This document shows positions 1-6,026 of a DNA stretch of 6,026 bases, piece after piece. Location of the stretch: positions 1-6,026 of the forward strand of contig JAGLTP010000672.1 of NCBI GenBank assembly GCA_023135215.1, in the 5' to 3' direction. A program made the position numbers and the translations under genes. The notes below the pieces were generated by a model. The model was not told the DNA's origin. It did not search any database and saw only the letters and a list, made by a program, of their open reading frames with translations. Numbering within the stretch: position 1 is the first letter of the stretch; every line of letters starts with the position of its first letter. Source of the stretch: Candidatus Heimdallarchaeota archaeon (GTDB lineage: Archaea > Asgardarchaeota > Heimdallarchaeia > Heimdallarchaeales > Heimdallarchaeaceae).

Positions 1-1049
1 TTTATTTGTAGAACTTTACGAAAATCTTCTTCTAGAAGTTTTTCTCTTTCTGCTAAATCTAAAAATCTATTCGCTTTAACCTCTATTTCTGATAATTTAT
101 GCTGACTCACATAAATATCATACTTCTCTTTCATACGAGGTGTTAATCTCTTGGGTTTTCTGATTTCCTTTAAGATTGCACCATATCTTGTGAATTCAAC
201 GTTGATTTCCCTCTTCAGAACCATTTGTTTTAATATGAAGATACACTCTTCTAAACTCAAACCAATCTCTAAAGATACAGTAGTTAAATTGACATCTTTT
301 TCATAATCCAGACTTTCTATTATCAATTTTCGTTTTGATCTTTTCATTAAGAATTTCCTAAGAAATGGATGGTAGAATAACCAAATGAATTGTATAAAGA
401 ACATACCTGTAACTATTGCTAAATAACCTGAAGTTGTATTGTGCTTTCTCCATTCAAGTTCTGAAGGTGATCCAGCGATAGCTTTTCTGAATAAAGAATC
501 TTTTATCATTTTGTCATTTGTGATCAGATATATTTTCAATATGAATTGTGAAAAGAACGCATAGATTAGTATGAAATACATCCCCAATGCTGCTCCTTCA
601 TAATAATAGTAATATCCATTTGGATGTCTTAATGAAATAGAAAACACAAATACAAGGATAATTCCAACAAATCTCAGTATAAATCCGTATAATCTGTAAT
701 TAGGATTCAGTTTAAACACAAATAGATATGTGTTTAACAGAATTAGTGAAGCAACAGGGAGTATGAAAATAAATATCCATGTGTCAATTTCCCAATAAAA
801 ACTATCTCCATAACGAGATACAAGGTCAAAGATAAGACTTGGGCTAAGTAAAGTTATTGAAAATCCTACGATTGTTAATATAAGCAAAAGTGATTCTGAT
901 ATGAAGTAATAGACTGGAAACCTATTTTTATCGTCACGTACAACAACTTCATCTACATCTTTTGTTTTCTTCTTCTCAACTACAATTTTTGCCTTCTCCA
1001 TCTCTCTTAATTTATCACTAGGAATAGAATCTTCCCCTTCTGAAGACAT
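1..1049 (-). CDS. Membrane protein with five predicted helices and a cytosolic winged-helix-like tail (partial, C-terminus missing)
   Basis: I do not recognise this as a named family. The frame is open for 349 codons from ATG at 1049-1047 to the left edge, so the C-terminus is missing. Residues 1-43 are charged and probably cytosolic. Hydrophobic segments at about 46-68, 89-113, 120-140, 151-175 and 208-228 suggest five membrane helices. Residues 240-291 alternate helix, helix, helix and strand around LTTVSLEIGLSLEE, followed by LKREINVEF, which is the usual look of a winged helix-turn-helix. Residues 300-349 are highly charged and probably helical or coiled coil. The start is supported by a TATA box whose expected transcription start falls on the ATG. 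The gene diverges from the surface-protein gene. A membrane-tethered regulator is possible, but winged helices also mediate protein contacts, so DNA binding is an inference. Confidence 0.85.
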   Translation of the reverse strand, partial: MSSEGEDSIPSDKLREMEKAKIVVEKKKTKDVDEVVVRDDKNRFPVYYFISESLLLILTIVGFSITLLSPSLIFDLVSRYGDSFYWEIDTWIFIFILPVASLILLNTYLFVFKLNPNYRLYGFILRFVGIILVFVFSISLRHPNGYYYYYEGAALGMYFILIYAFFSQFILKIYLITNDKMIKDSLFRKAIAGSPSELEWRKHNTTSGYLAIVTGMFFIQFIWLFYHPFLRKFLMKRSKRKLIIESLDYEKDVNLTTVSLEIGLSLEECIFILKQMVLKREINVEFTRYGAILKEIRKPKRLTPRMKEKYDIYVSQHKLSEIEVKANRFLDLAEREKLLEEDFRKVLQI

Positions 1050-1071
1050 ATTAATAAAAGACACACGATTG

Positions 1072-1079
1072 TATTTAAA
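1072..1079 (-). promoter_or_regulatory. Archaeal TATA box of the leftward gene
   Basis: Read on the minus strand this is TTTAAATA, within CTTTAAATAC, close to the archaeal box A consensus. Its centre is about 26 bases from the A of the ATG at 1049, so transcription is predicted to start at or next to the start codon, giving a leaderless mRNA. No Shine-Dalgarno sequence lies in the gap, which agrees with that. Confidence 0.7.
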
Positions 1080-1093
1080 GTAATTCAAATTAC
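1080..1093. repeat. Perfect short inverted repeat (possible operator)
   Basis: GTAATT-CA-AATTAC: two perfect 6-base arms around a 2-base spacer. It abuts the upstream edge of the TATA box of the leftward gene, where transcription factor B contacts DNA, so a protein bound here could repress or activate that gene. Arms this short occur by chance fairly often in AT-rich DNA, so the regulatory role is only a candidate. Confidence 0.35.
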
Positions 1094-1115
1094 ATAGATA
1101 ATGTAGAAAATATCC

Positions 1116-1142
1116 GATAAAAACTTTTGATTAGGTTTTATC
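1116..1142. repeat. Imperfect inverted repeat upstream of the surface-protein promoter
   Basis: GATAAAAAC (1116-1124) and GGTTTTATC (1134-1142) form 9-base arms with one mismatch around a 9-base spacer. The right arm ends four bases before the rightward TATA box. The size suits a dimeric regulator, but an RNA role is unlikely because it lies upstream of the predicted transcription start. Chance occurrence cannot be excluded. Confidence 0.3.
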
Positions 1143-1145
1143 TAG

Positions 1146-1153
1146 TTTAAAAA
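1146..1153 (+). promoter_or_regulatory. Archaeal TATA box of the surface-protein gene
   Basis: TTTAAAAA within AGTTTAAAAACC matches an archaeal box A. The expected transcription start, about 26 bases from its centre, is near 1175, giving a leader of only about 8-10 bases before ATG 1184. That leader (TTGAGCAGAC) has no clear Shine-Dalgarno sequence. Confidence 0.6.
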
Positions 1154-1183
1154 CCAATTTCTGGATTCATCTATTGAGCAGAC

Positions 1184-3022
1184 ATGCGCTTACATCTCAC
1201 CCGTATAATGTTGATGATCATATTGGTCACTTGCATCACTCTCGATAATGTTACATGGGTGGGGTCAGGCTTACATCTGCTCAATTCAACACCCTACTCA
1301 TCACACACAAGTGGGGAGCTTTCAGGGACATTGGGAGATAACATCACGTTTGAATTCAATGAAACATTTAATGAAAGCTCCCTAAACCTTTCTTTAGATA
1401 TTACGAGTATTAATCGTTTCTGTGAAATTCATCTTTTCTTCTTAGTGGAAGGTGACAAATCACTCAAATCTGATCTAATAGTTGAATTCGAATTCGAAAC
1501 AGAGACTCTTGAGTTTATGATTGAAAGTCATATGCAGGACACTTTTGAACACGAATTGATACAAGGATTTTCGCTAGCGAATGAAATTAATTCCAACTTG
1601 AATCTAACACTTAATTTTCAAGGACAAGCTTCATATGGTCTGAGTGGGAGTATAACTGTTCTAGCTCATACTGCTTTTGTTAATCTTCCAATTCCAGTGA
1701 TTACTGAAACACAACAAAGTTTTGAAATAACACCTGAGTCGATGAGTTTTGATGGAGAGATTCTAGGAGTCAAGAGAGTATATGCATTGTCTGTTCTAAA
1801 TAACTCATTTGACATAGATTACATCCTACTTCTGCACCTTTCATTTATAACAAATGATTTTTTCTCCCTTAAGAGGGAACTACGAGTAGTAGTCAACTCA
1901 GAAGAACAAGAATTTCTGAATTTTGATGCTGATAGAGAAAATTCGATAGAACTTGAACTAAACCTCGATACAGGAATCAACGTAATAATATTTGACTTTC
2001 GAATTGAGATGTCTATTGATTTCATAGAAATTAGTAATTTAGCAATTGATGGATATGCAGTTGAAGATACTTCTAATGAAGAGGTATATCATGAAATTGT
2101 ATGGAATGATGAAATTAACGAATCTTTAAGTCTTTCTCCCTTTAAACCTTCATTAAGCATTGCAGAGCAAATTCTGAATATTTCAATCTGTATTAGTTTC
2201 GAAGGAACAAAAATATTTGATGGAATCGGATTTACAGTTTTCCAAGGTTTAGTTCAACTTACTTCAGGTACCATAAAATCAGTAGCTCAAACCAATGAAA
2301 AATCTTTTTTGGATATTCATACCTTCACATATAATTATCTAGATGAGATTATGATAGAATTTAATGCTCAAGCAGAGGGAGCAGGAGTAATCTACATCTA
2401 TAATACTACAACGATCAACACCCGTGCAATAAGCCATATTAACAAACAGACTTATCAGATAACTTTTGAAGAATTCATAGAAATTGAGACACCAATTATT
2501 GGTTCTGTAAATAAAGAGTATTATGATGTAATTTTCATAGAGAACAATACTTTAGGATTTAGAACAAACCTATCCTTAACACTCTCGTCTCAAGATTCAA
2601 ATTTCGGTGGTTTGAACATTTATTTTATTGTAAATAATGAACTCACTTTTTCGAAAAGTATAGCAGATCTTGGTTCGGAGGAATTTTCAGAACAGATAGT
2701 ATTAGTTGAAGGCTATAACGAGATAAAAATCATATTTTCAATATCAGGAAACGGAGCAATTGTTCGATTAGAAGATATCAAATTTTCTTTGTATCAATCA
2801 GATGAGGATACACCATTTGAACAAAATCAGGAATTCACTGATATACCTTTATTCAAAAGTCCAAAGACCATTTTAGTGGGAATTTTCGTGTTATTTGATT
2901 GTTGGTTAATTATGGGGATAATTCTTAGAATTTATAGAGGGAGAAAATTCAGTAAAAAACAACAAACAGAGAATGATGAATTCATTTTAGAGATTGCACA
3001 GATTTCCCAAGATAATCTCTGA
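1184..3022 (+). CDS. Secreted single-anchor surface protein with repeated beta-rich domains
   Basis: This is an unrecognised 612-residue protein with the layout of an archaeal cell-surface glycoprotein. Residues 1-20 look like a signal peptide or N-terminal membrane segment. Residues about 35-540 are rich in alternating hydrophobic beta strands and should lie outside the cell. Residues 562-583 form a single membrane helix followed by RIYRGRK and a short cytosolic tail (to 612), as expected for a type I topology. Thirteen N-x-S/T sequons (for example N53, N59, N63, N206, N332, N462) would allow N-glycosylation. The ectodomain appears to be built of about four related units of roughly 120 residues; residues 178-292 and 423-540 match best (QSFEITPE against QTYQITFE; VVVN against FIVN; GINVIIF against GYNEIKIIF). 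It has its own promoter and is followed by a T-rich stretch. Adhesion, envelope or sensing roles are all possible; no catalytic motif is visible. Confidence 0.9.
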   Translation: MRLHLTRIMLMIILVTCITLDNVTWVGSGLHLLNSTPYSSHTSGELSGTLGDNITFEFNETFNESSLNLSLDITSINRFCEIHLFFLVEGDKSLKSDLIVEFEFETETLEFMIESHMQDTFEHELIQGFSLANEINSNLNLTLNFQGQASYGLSGSITVLAHTAFVNLPIPVITETQQSFEITPESMSFDGEILGVKRVYALSVLNNSFDIDYILLLHLSFITNDFFSLKRELRVVVNSEEQEFLNFDADRENSIELELNLDTGINVIIFDFRIEMSIDFIEISNLAIDGYAVEDTSNEEVYHEIVWNDEINESLSLSPFKPSLSIAEQILNISICISFEGTKIFDGIGFTVFQGLVQLTSGTIKSVAQTNEKSFLDIHTFTYNYLDEIMIEFNAQAEGAGVIYIYNTTTINTRAISHINKQTYQITFEEFIEIETPIIGSVNKEYYDVIFIENNTLGFRTNLSLTLSSQDSNFGGLNIYFIVNNELTFSKSIADLGSEEFSEQIVLVEGYNEIKIIFSISGNGAIVRLEDIKFSLYQSDEDTPFEQNQEFTDIPLFKSPKTILVGIFVLFDCWLIMGIILRIYRGRKFSKKQQTENDEFILEIAQISQDNL

Positions 3023-3042
3023 TTTCATTTTCAATTTTCTCC
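3023..3042 (+). terminator. T-rich archaeal-type terminator (candidate)
   Basis: Immediately after the TGA at 3020-3022 the plus strand carries three short T runs (TTTCATTTTCAATTTTCT). Archaeal RNA polymerase terminates on such T-rich tracts without a hairpin. A new TATA box begins a few bases later, which fits separate transcription of the two genes. Confidence 0.45.
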
Positions 3043-3045
3043 TAC

Positions 3046-3053
3046 CTTAAAAA
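3046..3053 (+). promoter_or_regulatory. Archaeal TATA box of the three-gene operon
   Basis: CTTAAAAAG is a plausible box A. Its centre is about 26 bases from 3075-3076, so the transcript would begin within a few bases of ATG 3079 and be nearly leaderless. This placement argues against the in-frame GTG at 3073, which would lie at or upstream of the transcription start. Confidence 0.55.
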
Positions 3054-3078
3054 GTAATTCACATATATTTTAGTGAAC

Positions 3079-4476
3079 ATGGCTACATCTACATTATTTG
3101 ACAAACTAAAAACTGTGAGTCAAAATCAAAAGAAGAATATAAAGGAGAATATCCAAACCAGAGGAGAGCTTCCCTGGAAATATCAGATTCTGATAGTGTT
3201 AGGATTCTGGTTCTTCTTGTTCATAATTATGTTTATACTCTGGGATCCAAATTACCAATGGGTAGTTATAATAATTGCAAGTGTAGGTTCTGTAATTGCA
3301 GTTGAAGGAGTAAATTATTCTATTAGAAGAGTAACTGCTAAATCAAGAATATTGGAAGAAGAGCTGGATGAGGGAGATGTTGATCAAGTTGATTTGAGAA
3401 GACAATCAATTTTAGTTGGAGATTCTTATAAAAGAGGTTTTGCGGTTCTTGCTCAAAGAAGAAAAAATACTTACAATCTTACACCTTTGATTATATTAGA
3501 AGTTCATTTAGTCTCTTCATCCTCTTTATCAATATTAAGTTCTCTTTCAAAGATATCTTTACAAAAAATTAGTCTCAAGTATAATTGTAGTATAGTAGAT
3601 ACTTCAAGATATGAAATTCTTTTACTTAAAGGAAATATTCACAGATGTAAACAGAACTCACTACTTAGTTCAATAAAAAACTTGGAAGAAACATTTTTCC
3701 TTGATGCGATTGAGCTTATAAAGGAATTAAAAAGAGAGAAAAGAATAGAATTTGAAAGTCCAAAGCAAGAAATATTAAATGAATTATTTCCCTCTCATAG
3801 TATTATAGTTAATTATGAAAAACACACTAGAGAAGAAAGCAACGACGTAGAAATAACTGTCGAAGAGGCTAAGATTGAAGAGGCAATATCTCTAGATGAA
3901 GATGAAATTTTTAGCGAAGAAGAGATCAAATATCTTCAAGAAGATATAATTCAAGAAGCACCCACTGAAGAAGAAAGTGAAGAAGACAAAATCCAAAAAT
4001 CTATGATAAAAGAAGTTCTTCTCAAAGAACTAGATTTCTCTATTGATTCTTTTCTTACAACAGCTAGAGAATATTATAAGAAAGCTATTGAAAGGAATTT
4101 GGAAAGTAACTTTGTAGTAAAAACTAACACTTTCCTCAAATTTGTGCATCTCTTTTGTGACAAAAATGACATGCCATTTTTTTATCCCTCTTACTCTTAT
4201 TTACTCAAAATAATTGAGTTCTTGGATGTTGAAATGCCTTCATCTGCAGATATTGAGAATTTCATTAGTAAATTAGCAAACGAGTATGTTGATGTTGCCA
4301 TTCCAGAAGAGATCAAAGAAGAACTTTACGTTGCTTTGAACAAGAAATTTAACAACAACAATTCTTCCAATCAAGTCTCTGAAGATAATATAGATTCAAA
4401 GATTTCATCAATTCCATTACCACCTGAAAAGAAGGTTGGAAACACAAAAATTGAGAGAGGTACTCAAGATGATTGA
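3079..4476 (+). CDS. Two-helix membrane protein with large cytosolic region and acidic linker
   Basis: This is an unrecognised 465-residue protein. Two adjacent hydrophobic segments (about 35-54 and 61-80) are separated by a short DPNYQ loop; basic residues on both sides (KYQ before, RR after) put both termini in the cytosol, a membrane hairpin. Residues about 110-240 show a strand-helix-strand-helix pattern (strands near IILEVHLV and YEILLLKG) that could be a small alpha/beta domain. Residues 251-305 form a strongly acidic, probably disordered linker. Residues 307-424 look all-helical, and 425-465 is an Asn/Ser-rich tail. I chose ATG 3079 because of the predicted transcription start; an in-frame GTG lies six bases upstream (3073). 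It is the first gene of the apparent operon and overlaps the next by 8 bases. An anchor or scaffold role for the downstream ATPase is inference. Confidence 0.87.
   Translation: MATSTLFDKLKTVSQNQKKNIKENIQTRGELPWKYQILIVLGFWFFLFIIMFILWDPNYQWVVIIIASVGSVIAVEGVNYSIRRVTAKSRILEEELDEGDVDQVDLRRQSILVGDSYKRGFAVLAQRRKNTYNLTPLIILEVHLVSSSSLSILSSLSKISLQKISLKYNCSIVDTSRYEILLLKGNIHRCKQNSLLSSIKNLEETFFLDAIELIKELKREKRIEFESPKQEILNELFPSHSIIVNYEKHTREESNDVEITVEEAKIEEAISLDEDEIFSEEEIKYLQEDIIQEAPTEEESEEDKIQKSMIKEVLLKELDFSIDSFLTTAREYYKKAIERNLESNFVVKTNTFLKFVHLFCDKNDMPFFYPSYSYLLKIIEFLDVEMPSSADIENFISKLANEYVDVAIPEEIKEELYVALNKKFNNNNSSNQVSEDNIDSKISSIPLPPEKKVGNTKIERGTQDD
4453..4461 (+). promoter_or_regulatory. Shine-Dalgarno site fixing the start at 4469
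   Basis: GAGAGAGGT contains GAGGT, complementary to the archaeal 16S rRNA tail, and ends seven bases before ATG 4469. It lies inside the coding end of the upstream gene. It favours 4469 over the upstream in-frame ATG at 4436, which has no comparable site close to it. Confidence 0.6.
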
Positions 4477-5125
4477 AGATATGTTTTTCTTGAACATTAT
4501 TGAATTCTATCTAAAATTCTGGCTAATTTCTTTGTTTCTAAGATGGATAATTTCCTTTCTACCAGGAAAAATATCAGATGTTATAAGATTTGTTGGTAAT
4601 CTAATTAGATTCCCCATAAAGAGATTTTTCTACTGGGTATATGGAGTTCCGATTATTGAAACAGATTTTGAGAAATCAGTTTTCAAAACTGAAGAACTAA
4701 GAGATTTTGATTGTAGAATTACATCCAATGTTCTTGCTCCATTATTTATTCAATCCTATATTGGTTCATTCATATATTATTGGGCTCAATATTTGTATGT
4801 AGAAAATTATCTGTGGGTAAGTATTATTCTATTTGTTTTAGCTTTTGCCGTTATTCTCATGGCAGCTCCTGATTATCACGAATGCGAAGAGATTATAAAA
4901 GTAAGTGTAAAATCAATCTTCAAATGGATAGGGAAATTGCTCGTACTTTCACTGCCTGTTTATTTCTTAGTACACTTTCTTGCTGGTAATGAAGCTCTCG
5001 CACAAGGACTTTTCATAATCACTTTATTAATTCCTTTTTATCATCATTCAATTCATGAAAGAGAAGAACCTATGATTAAATCGAAAAAAGCTAAGATTCT
5101 AGAGGCTGATCCTTTTGGGGAGTAA
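4469..5125 (+). CDS. Polytopic membrane protein of unknown function
   Basis: This 218-residue protein is mostly hydrophobic, with probable membrane helices at about 8-30, 84-110, 112-133, 153-172 and 176-192, and a basic, charged C-terminal tail (about 195-218) likely in the cytosol. Start 4469 is chosen for its GAGGT site and because ATG overlaps the upstream stop (ATGATTGA), the usual arrangement for coupled translation; ATG 4436 would add 11 residues. The layout (an FLPG segment after the first helix, a basic stretch ending in YGVP, later helices, then AAPDYHECEE at 132-141) faintly recalls small polytopic M50-like metallopeptidase families. The HExxH zinc motif expected after PG is absent, so if related it would be inactive. 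That resemblance is weak; a membrane component of unknown role is the safe description. Confidence 0.85.
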   Translation: MIEDMFFLNIIEFYLKFWLISLFLRWIISFLPGKISDVIRFVGNLIRFPIKRFFYWVYGVPIIETDFEKSVFKTEELRDFDCRITSNVLAPLFIQSYIGSFIYYWAQYLYVENYLWVSIILFVLAFAVILMAAPDYHECEEIIKVSVKSIFKWIGKLLVLSLPVYFLVHFLAGNEALAQGLFIITLLIPFYHHSIHEREEPMIKSKKAKILEADPFGE

Positions 5126-5141
5126 ATACGAACTCAATGAG

Positions 5142-6026
5142 ATGATTGATAAAATCGTTGAAAATGTCGAATCAGCTTTGGAAAAACTGGGAGGAAGTAT
5201 AACTGAAGAAGATAAAATTAAATCCGAAAAACAGTGTCCATCTGATTCAAAACACCCATATCCGAGTATTAGATATCCCATTCCAAAAGACTCAGTTGTA
5301 GAAGAAAATATCGAAGAAAACGCCATCGAAATAATCAAACAAGAGAGCATTCCAGAACCACCTAAACCTAAGATTGAAAGAGAGGAAAAGGCTGTAATCA
5401 AACCAGATATTTTTTCAAATTTGAAAGAAGAAAATCAAATTAATCAAGAGAATGAAGAGGATATTTCACATGATTCTGAGATTCATTTTATTGATATAGA
5501 GAGAGAGGTAAGGCTGATTCATCTTTACGGTCCTCCTGGTGTAGGTAAAACCACATTAGCTCTTCAATCAGCAATAGAAATATTACCAAAAGAGACTTTC
5601 TACATAATCACCAGTCATTCTACATCAATTCTGAAAAGGATTAAACAGATGGTGATTGATGACAGATGGAAGGATTACCCTGATCTTAAGCAACATTTCT
5701 TCCCAATCCAGATTCAGAGTCTAAGGGAATTACAGCATCAAATCGAGCAGATAATTAATTTCAGTTCTCATGAAATTGGAATGGTTGTAATAGATCATAT
5801 AACGGATTATATTCGAGGAGAGACGCATAAAGAGGAGAATAGAGATATCCTAAGAAGAATCTTTGAAAATCTCTATATATTAACAAATAAGAAAAAATGC
5901 AAAGTACTTATCATCAATGGATACGCTTACAAAGGTTCAGCCCCTGCTGAAGACTTGATTGAATCGTTTTGTGATTTGACAATAAAAATAACAAATGAAA
6001 GAAAGGATTTTGAGATTGAAATTGAT
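5142..6026 (+). CDS. RecA/RadA/KaiC-like P-loop ATPase with long charged N-terminal extension (partial, C-terminus missing)
   Basis: The frame is open for 295 codons to the right edge. Residues 1-120 are charged, with a proline-rich patch (PEPPKPK, 71-77), and are probably a flexible linker after a short helix. A P-loop domain follows. Walker A is GPPGVGKTT (130-138) and Walker B is MVVID (214-218). The stretch after Walker B, IDHITDYIRGE (217-227), matches the (I/V)D-S-(I/L)-T-x-x-(Y/F)-R-x-E signature of RadA/RadB recombinases. However, the position of the catalytic glutamate in YIDTEG of RadA reads YIITSH (154-159), and the NQV motif reads NGY (259-261). The KaiC-style LD-x-x-LGGG lead-in is also missing. 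ATP binding is likely, but efficient hydrolysis or strand exchange is doubtful. ATG 5142 lies 16 bases after the preceding stop. An in-frame TTG at 5115, overlapping that gene and preceded by AGAGG (5101-5105), is a real alternative start. Confidence 0.88.
   Translation, partial: MIDKIVENVESALEKLGGSITEEDKIKSEKQCPSDSKHPYPSIRYPIPKDSVVEENIEENAIEIIKQESIPEPPKPKIEREEKAVIKPDIFSNLKEENQINQENEEDISHDSEIHFIDIEREVRLIHLYGPPGVGKTTLALQSAIEILPKETFYIITSHSTSILKRIKQMVIDDRWKDYPDLKQHFFPIQIQSLRELQHQIEQIINFSSHEIGMVVIDHITDYIRGETHKEENRDILRRIFENLYILTNKKKCKVLIINGYAYKGSAPAEDLIESFCDLTIKITNERKDFEIEID

Noticed and set aside
1223..1236. Cysteine in the signal region of the surface protein as a lipobox
   Set aside because: The context LVTC has threonine before the cysteine, which is a poor lipobox, and a C-terminal membrane helix already anchors the protein.
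1484..1497. Tandem GAATTC repeat
   Set aside because: Two adjacent copies simply encode an alternating Glu-Phe beta strand (EFEFE) inside the gene; there is no sign of an expanded or mobile repeat.
1819..2025. 68-codon open frame on the minus strand
   Set aside because: It lies wholly inside the surface-protein gene on the opposite strand, is Ser/Arg-rich as expected from an antisense reading, and has no promoter or ribosome site.
3073..3081. GTG at 3073 as start of the two-helix membrane protein
   Set aside because: It adds only two residues before ATG 3079 and would lie at or before the transcription start predicted from the TATA box; ATG 3079 is preferred.
4436..4468. ATG at 4436 as start of the polytopic membrane protein
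   Set aside because: It would lengthen the overlap with the upstream gene to 41 bases and lacks a ribosome site, whereas ATG 4469 has GAGGT at good spacing.
5099..5401. 100-codon open frame on the minus strand
   Set aside because: It is antisense to the N-terminal part of the ATPase gene, is very Ser-rich from reading Glu/Lys codons backwards, and shows no domain or upstream signal.
1..6026. CRISPR array, tRNA, rRNA or insertion sequence
   Set aside because: No regularly spaced repeats, cloverleaf-like segments, rRNA-like stretches, transposase motifs or terminal inverted repeats were seen on either strand.

Overview
The window looks like part of an archaeal chromosome. It is strongly AT-rich. 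Three of its gene starts sit about 26-35 bases downstream of T/A-rich boxes shaped like archaeal TATA elements (TTTAAATA, TTTAAAAA, TTAAAAAG), with almost no leader. The internal operon start instead has a GAGGT Shine-Dalgarno sequence. The rightmost gene resembles archaeal RadA/RadB/KaiC-type ATPases. Large single-anchor surface proteins next to membrane proteins with winged-helix tails would suit an Asgard or other little-studied archaeal lineage, but nothing here proves the phylum.

Layout. Bases 1-1049 (minus strand) hold most of a five-helix membrane protein whose cytosolic tail contains a probable winged helix; its C-terminus lies beyond the left edge. Bases 1050-1183 are a compact divergent promoter region with two TATA boxes, each next to a short inverted repeat. 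Bases 1184-3022 encode a 612-residue secreted, single-anchor surface protein made largely of repeated beta-sandwich-like units. A T-rich stretch and a new TATA box follow. Then comes an apparent three-gene operon: a two-helix membrane protein with a large cytosolic part (3079-4476), a roughly five-helix membrane protein (4469-5125, overlapping by 8 bases), and a RecA/RadA-like P-loop ATPase (from 5142, running off the right edge). Two genes are cut by the window edges (the leftmost and the rightmost); both stay open for their whole visible length.

How they may work together. None of the five products is one I can name. The order (surface protein, membrane hairpin with cytosolic domains, polytopic membrane protein, soluble NTPase) is what one would expect of a membrane-associated machine with an external glycoprotein, an anchor or adaptor, and a cytosolic NTPase. 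The ATPase keeps its Walker A and B motifs but appears to lack the catalytic glutamate and the NQ motif of RadA-type recombinases. That points to a nucleotide-responsive or regulatory role rather than DNA strand exchange. The functional link is inferred from gene order only.
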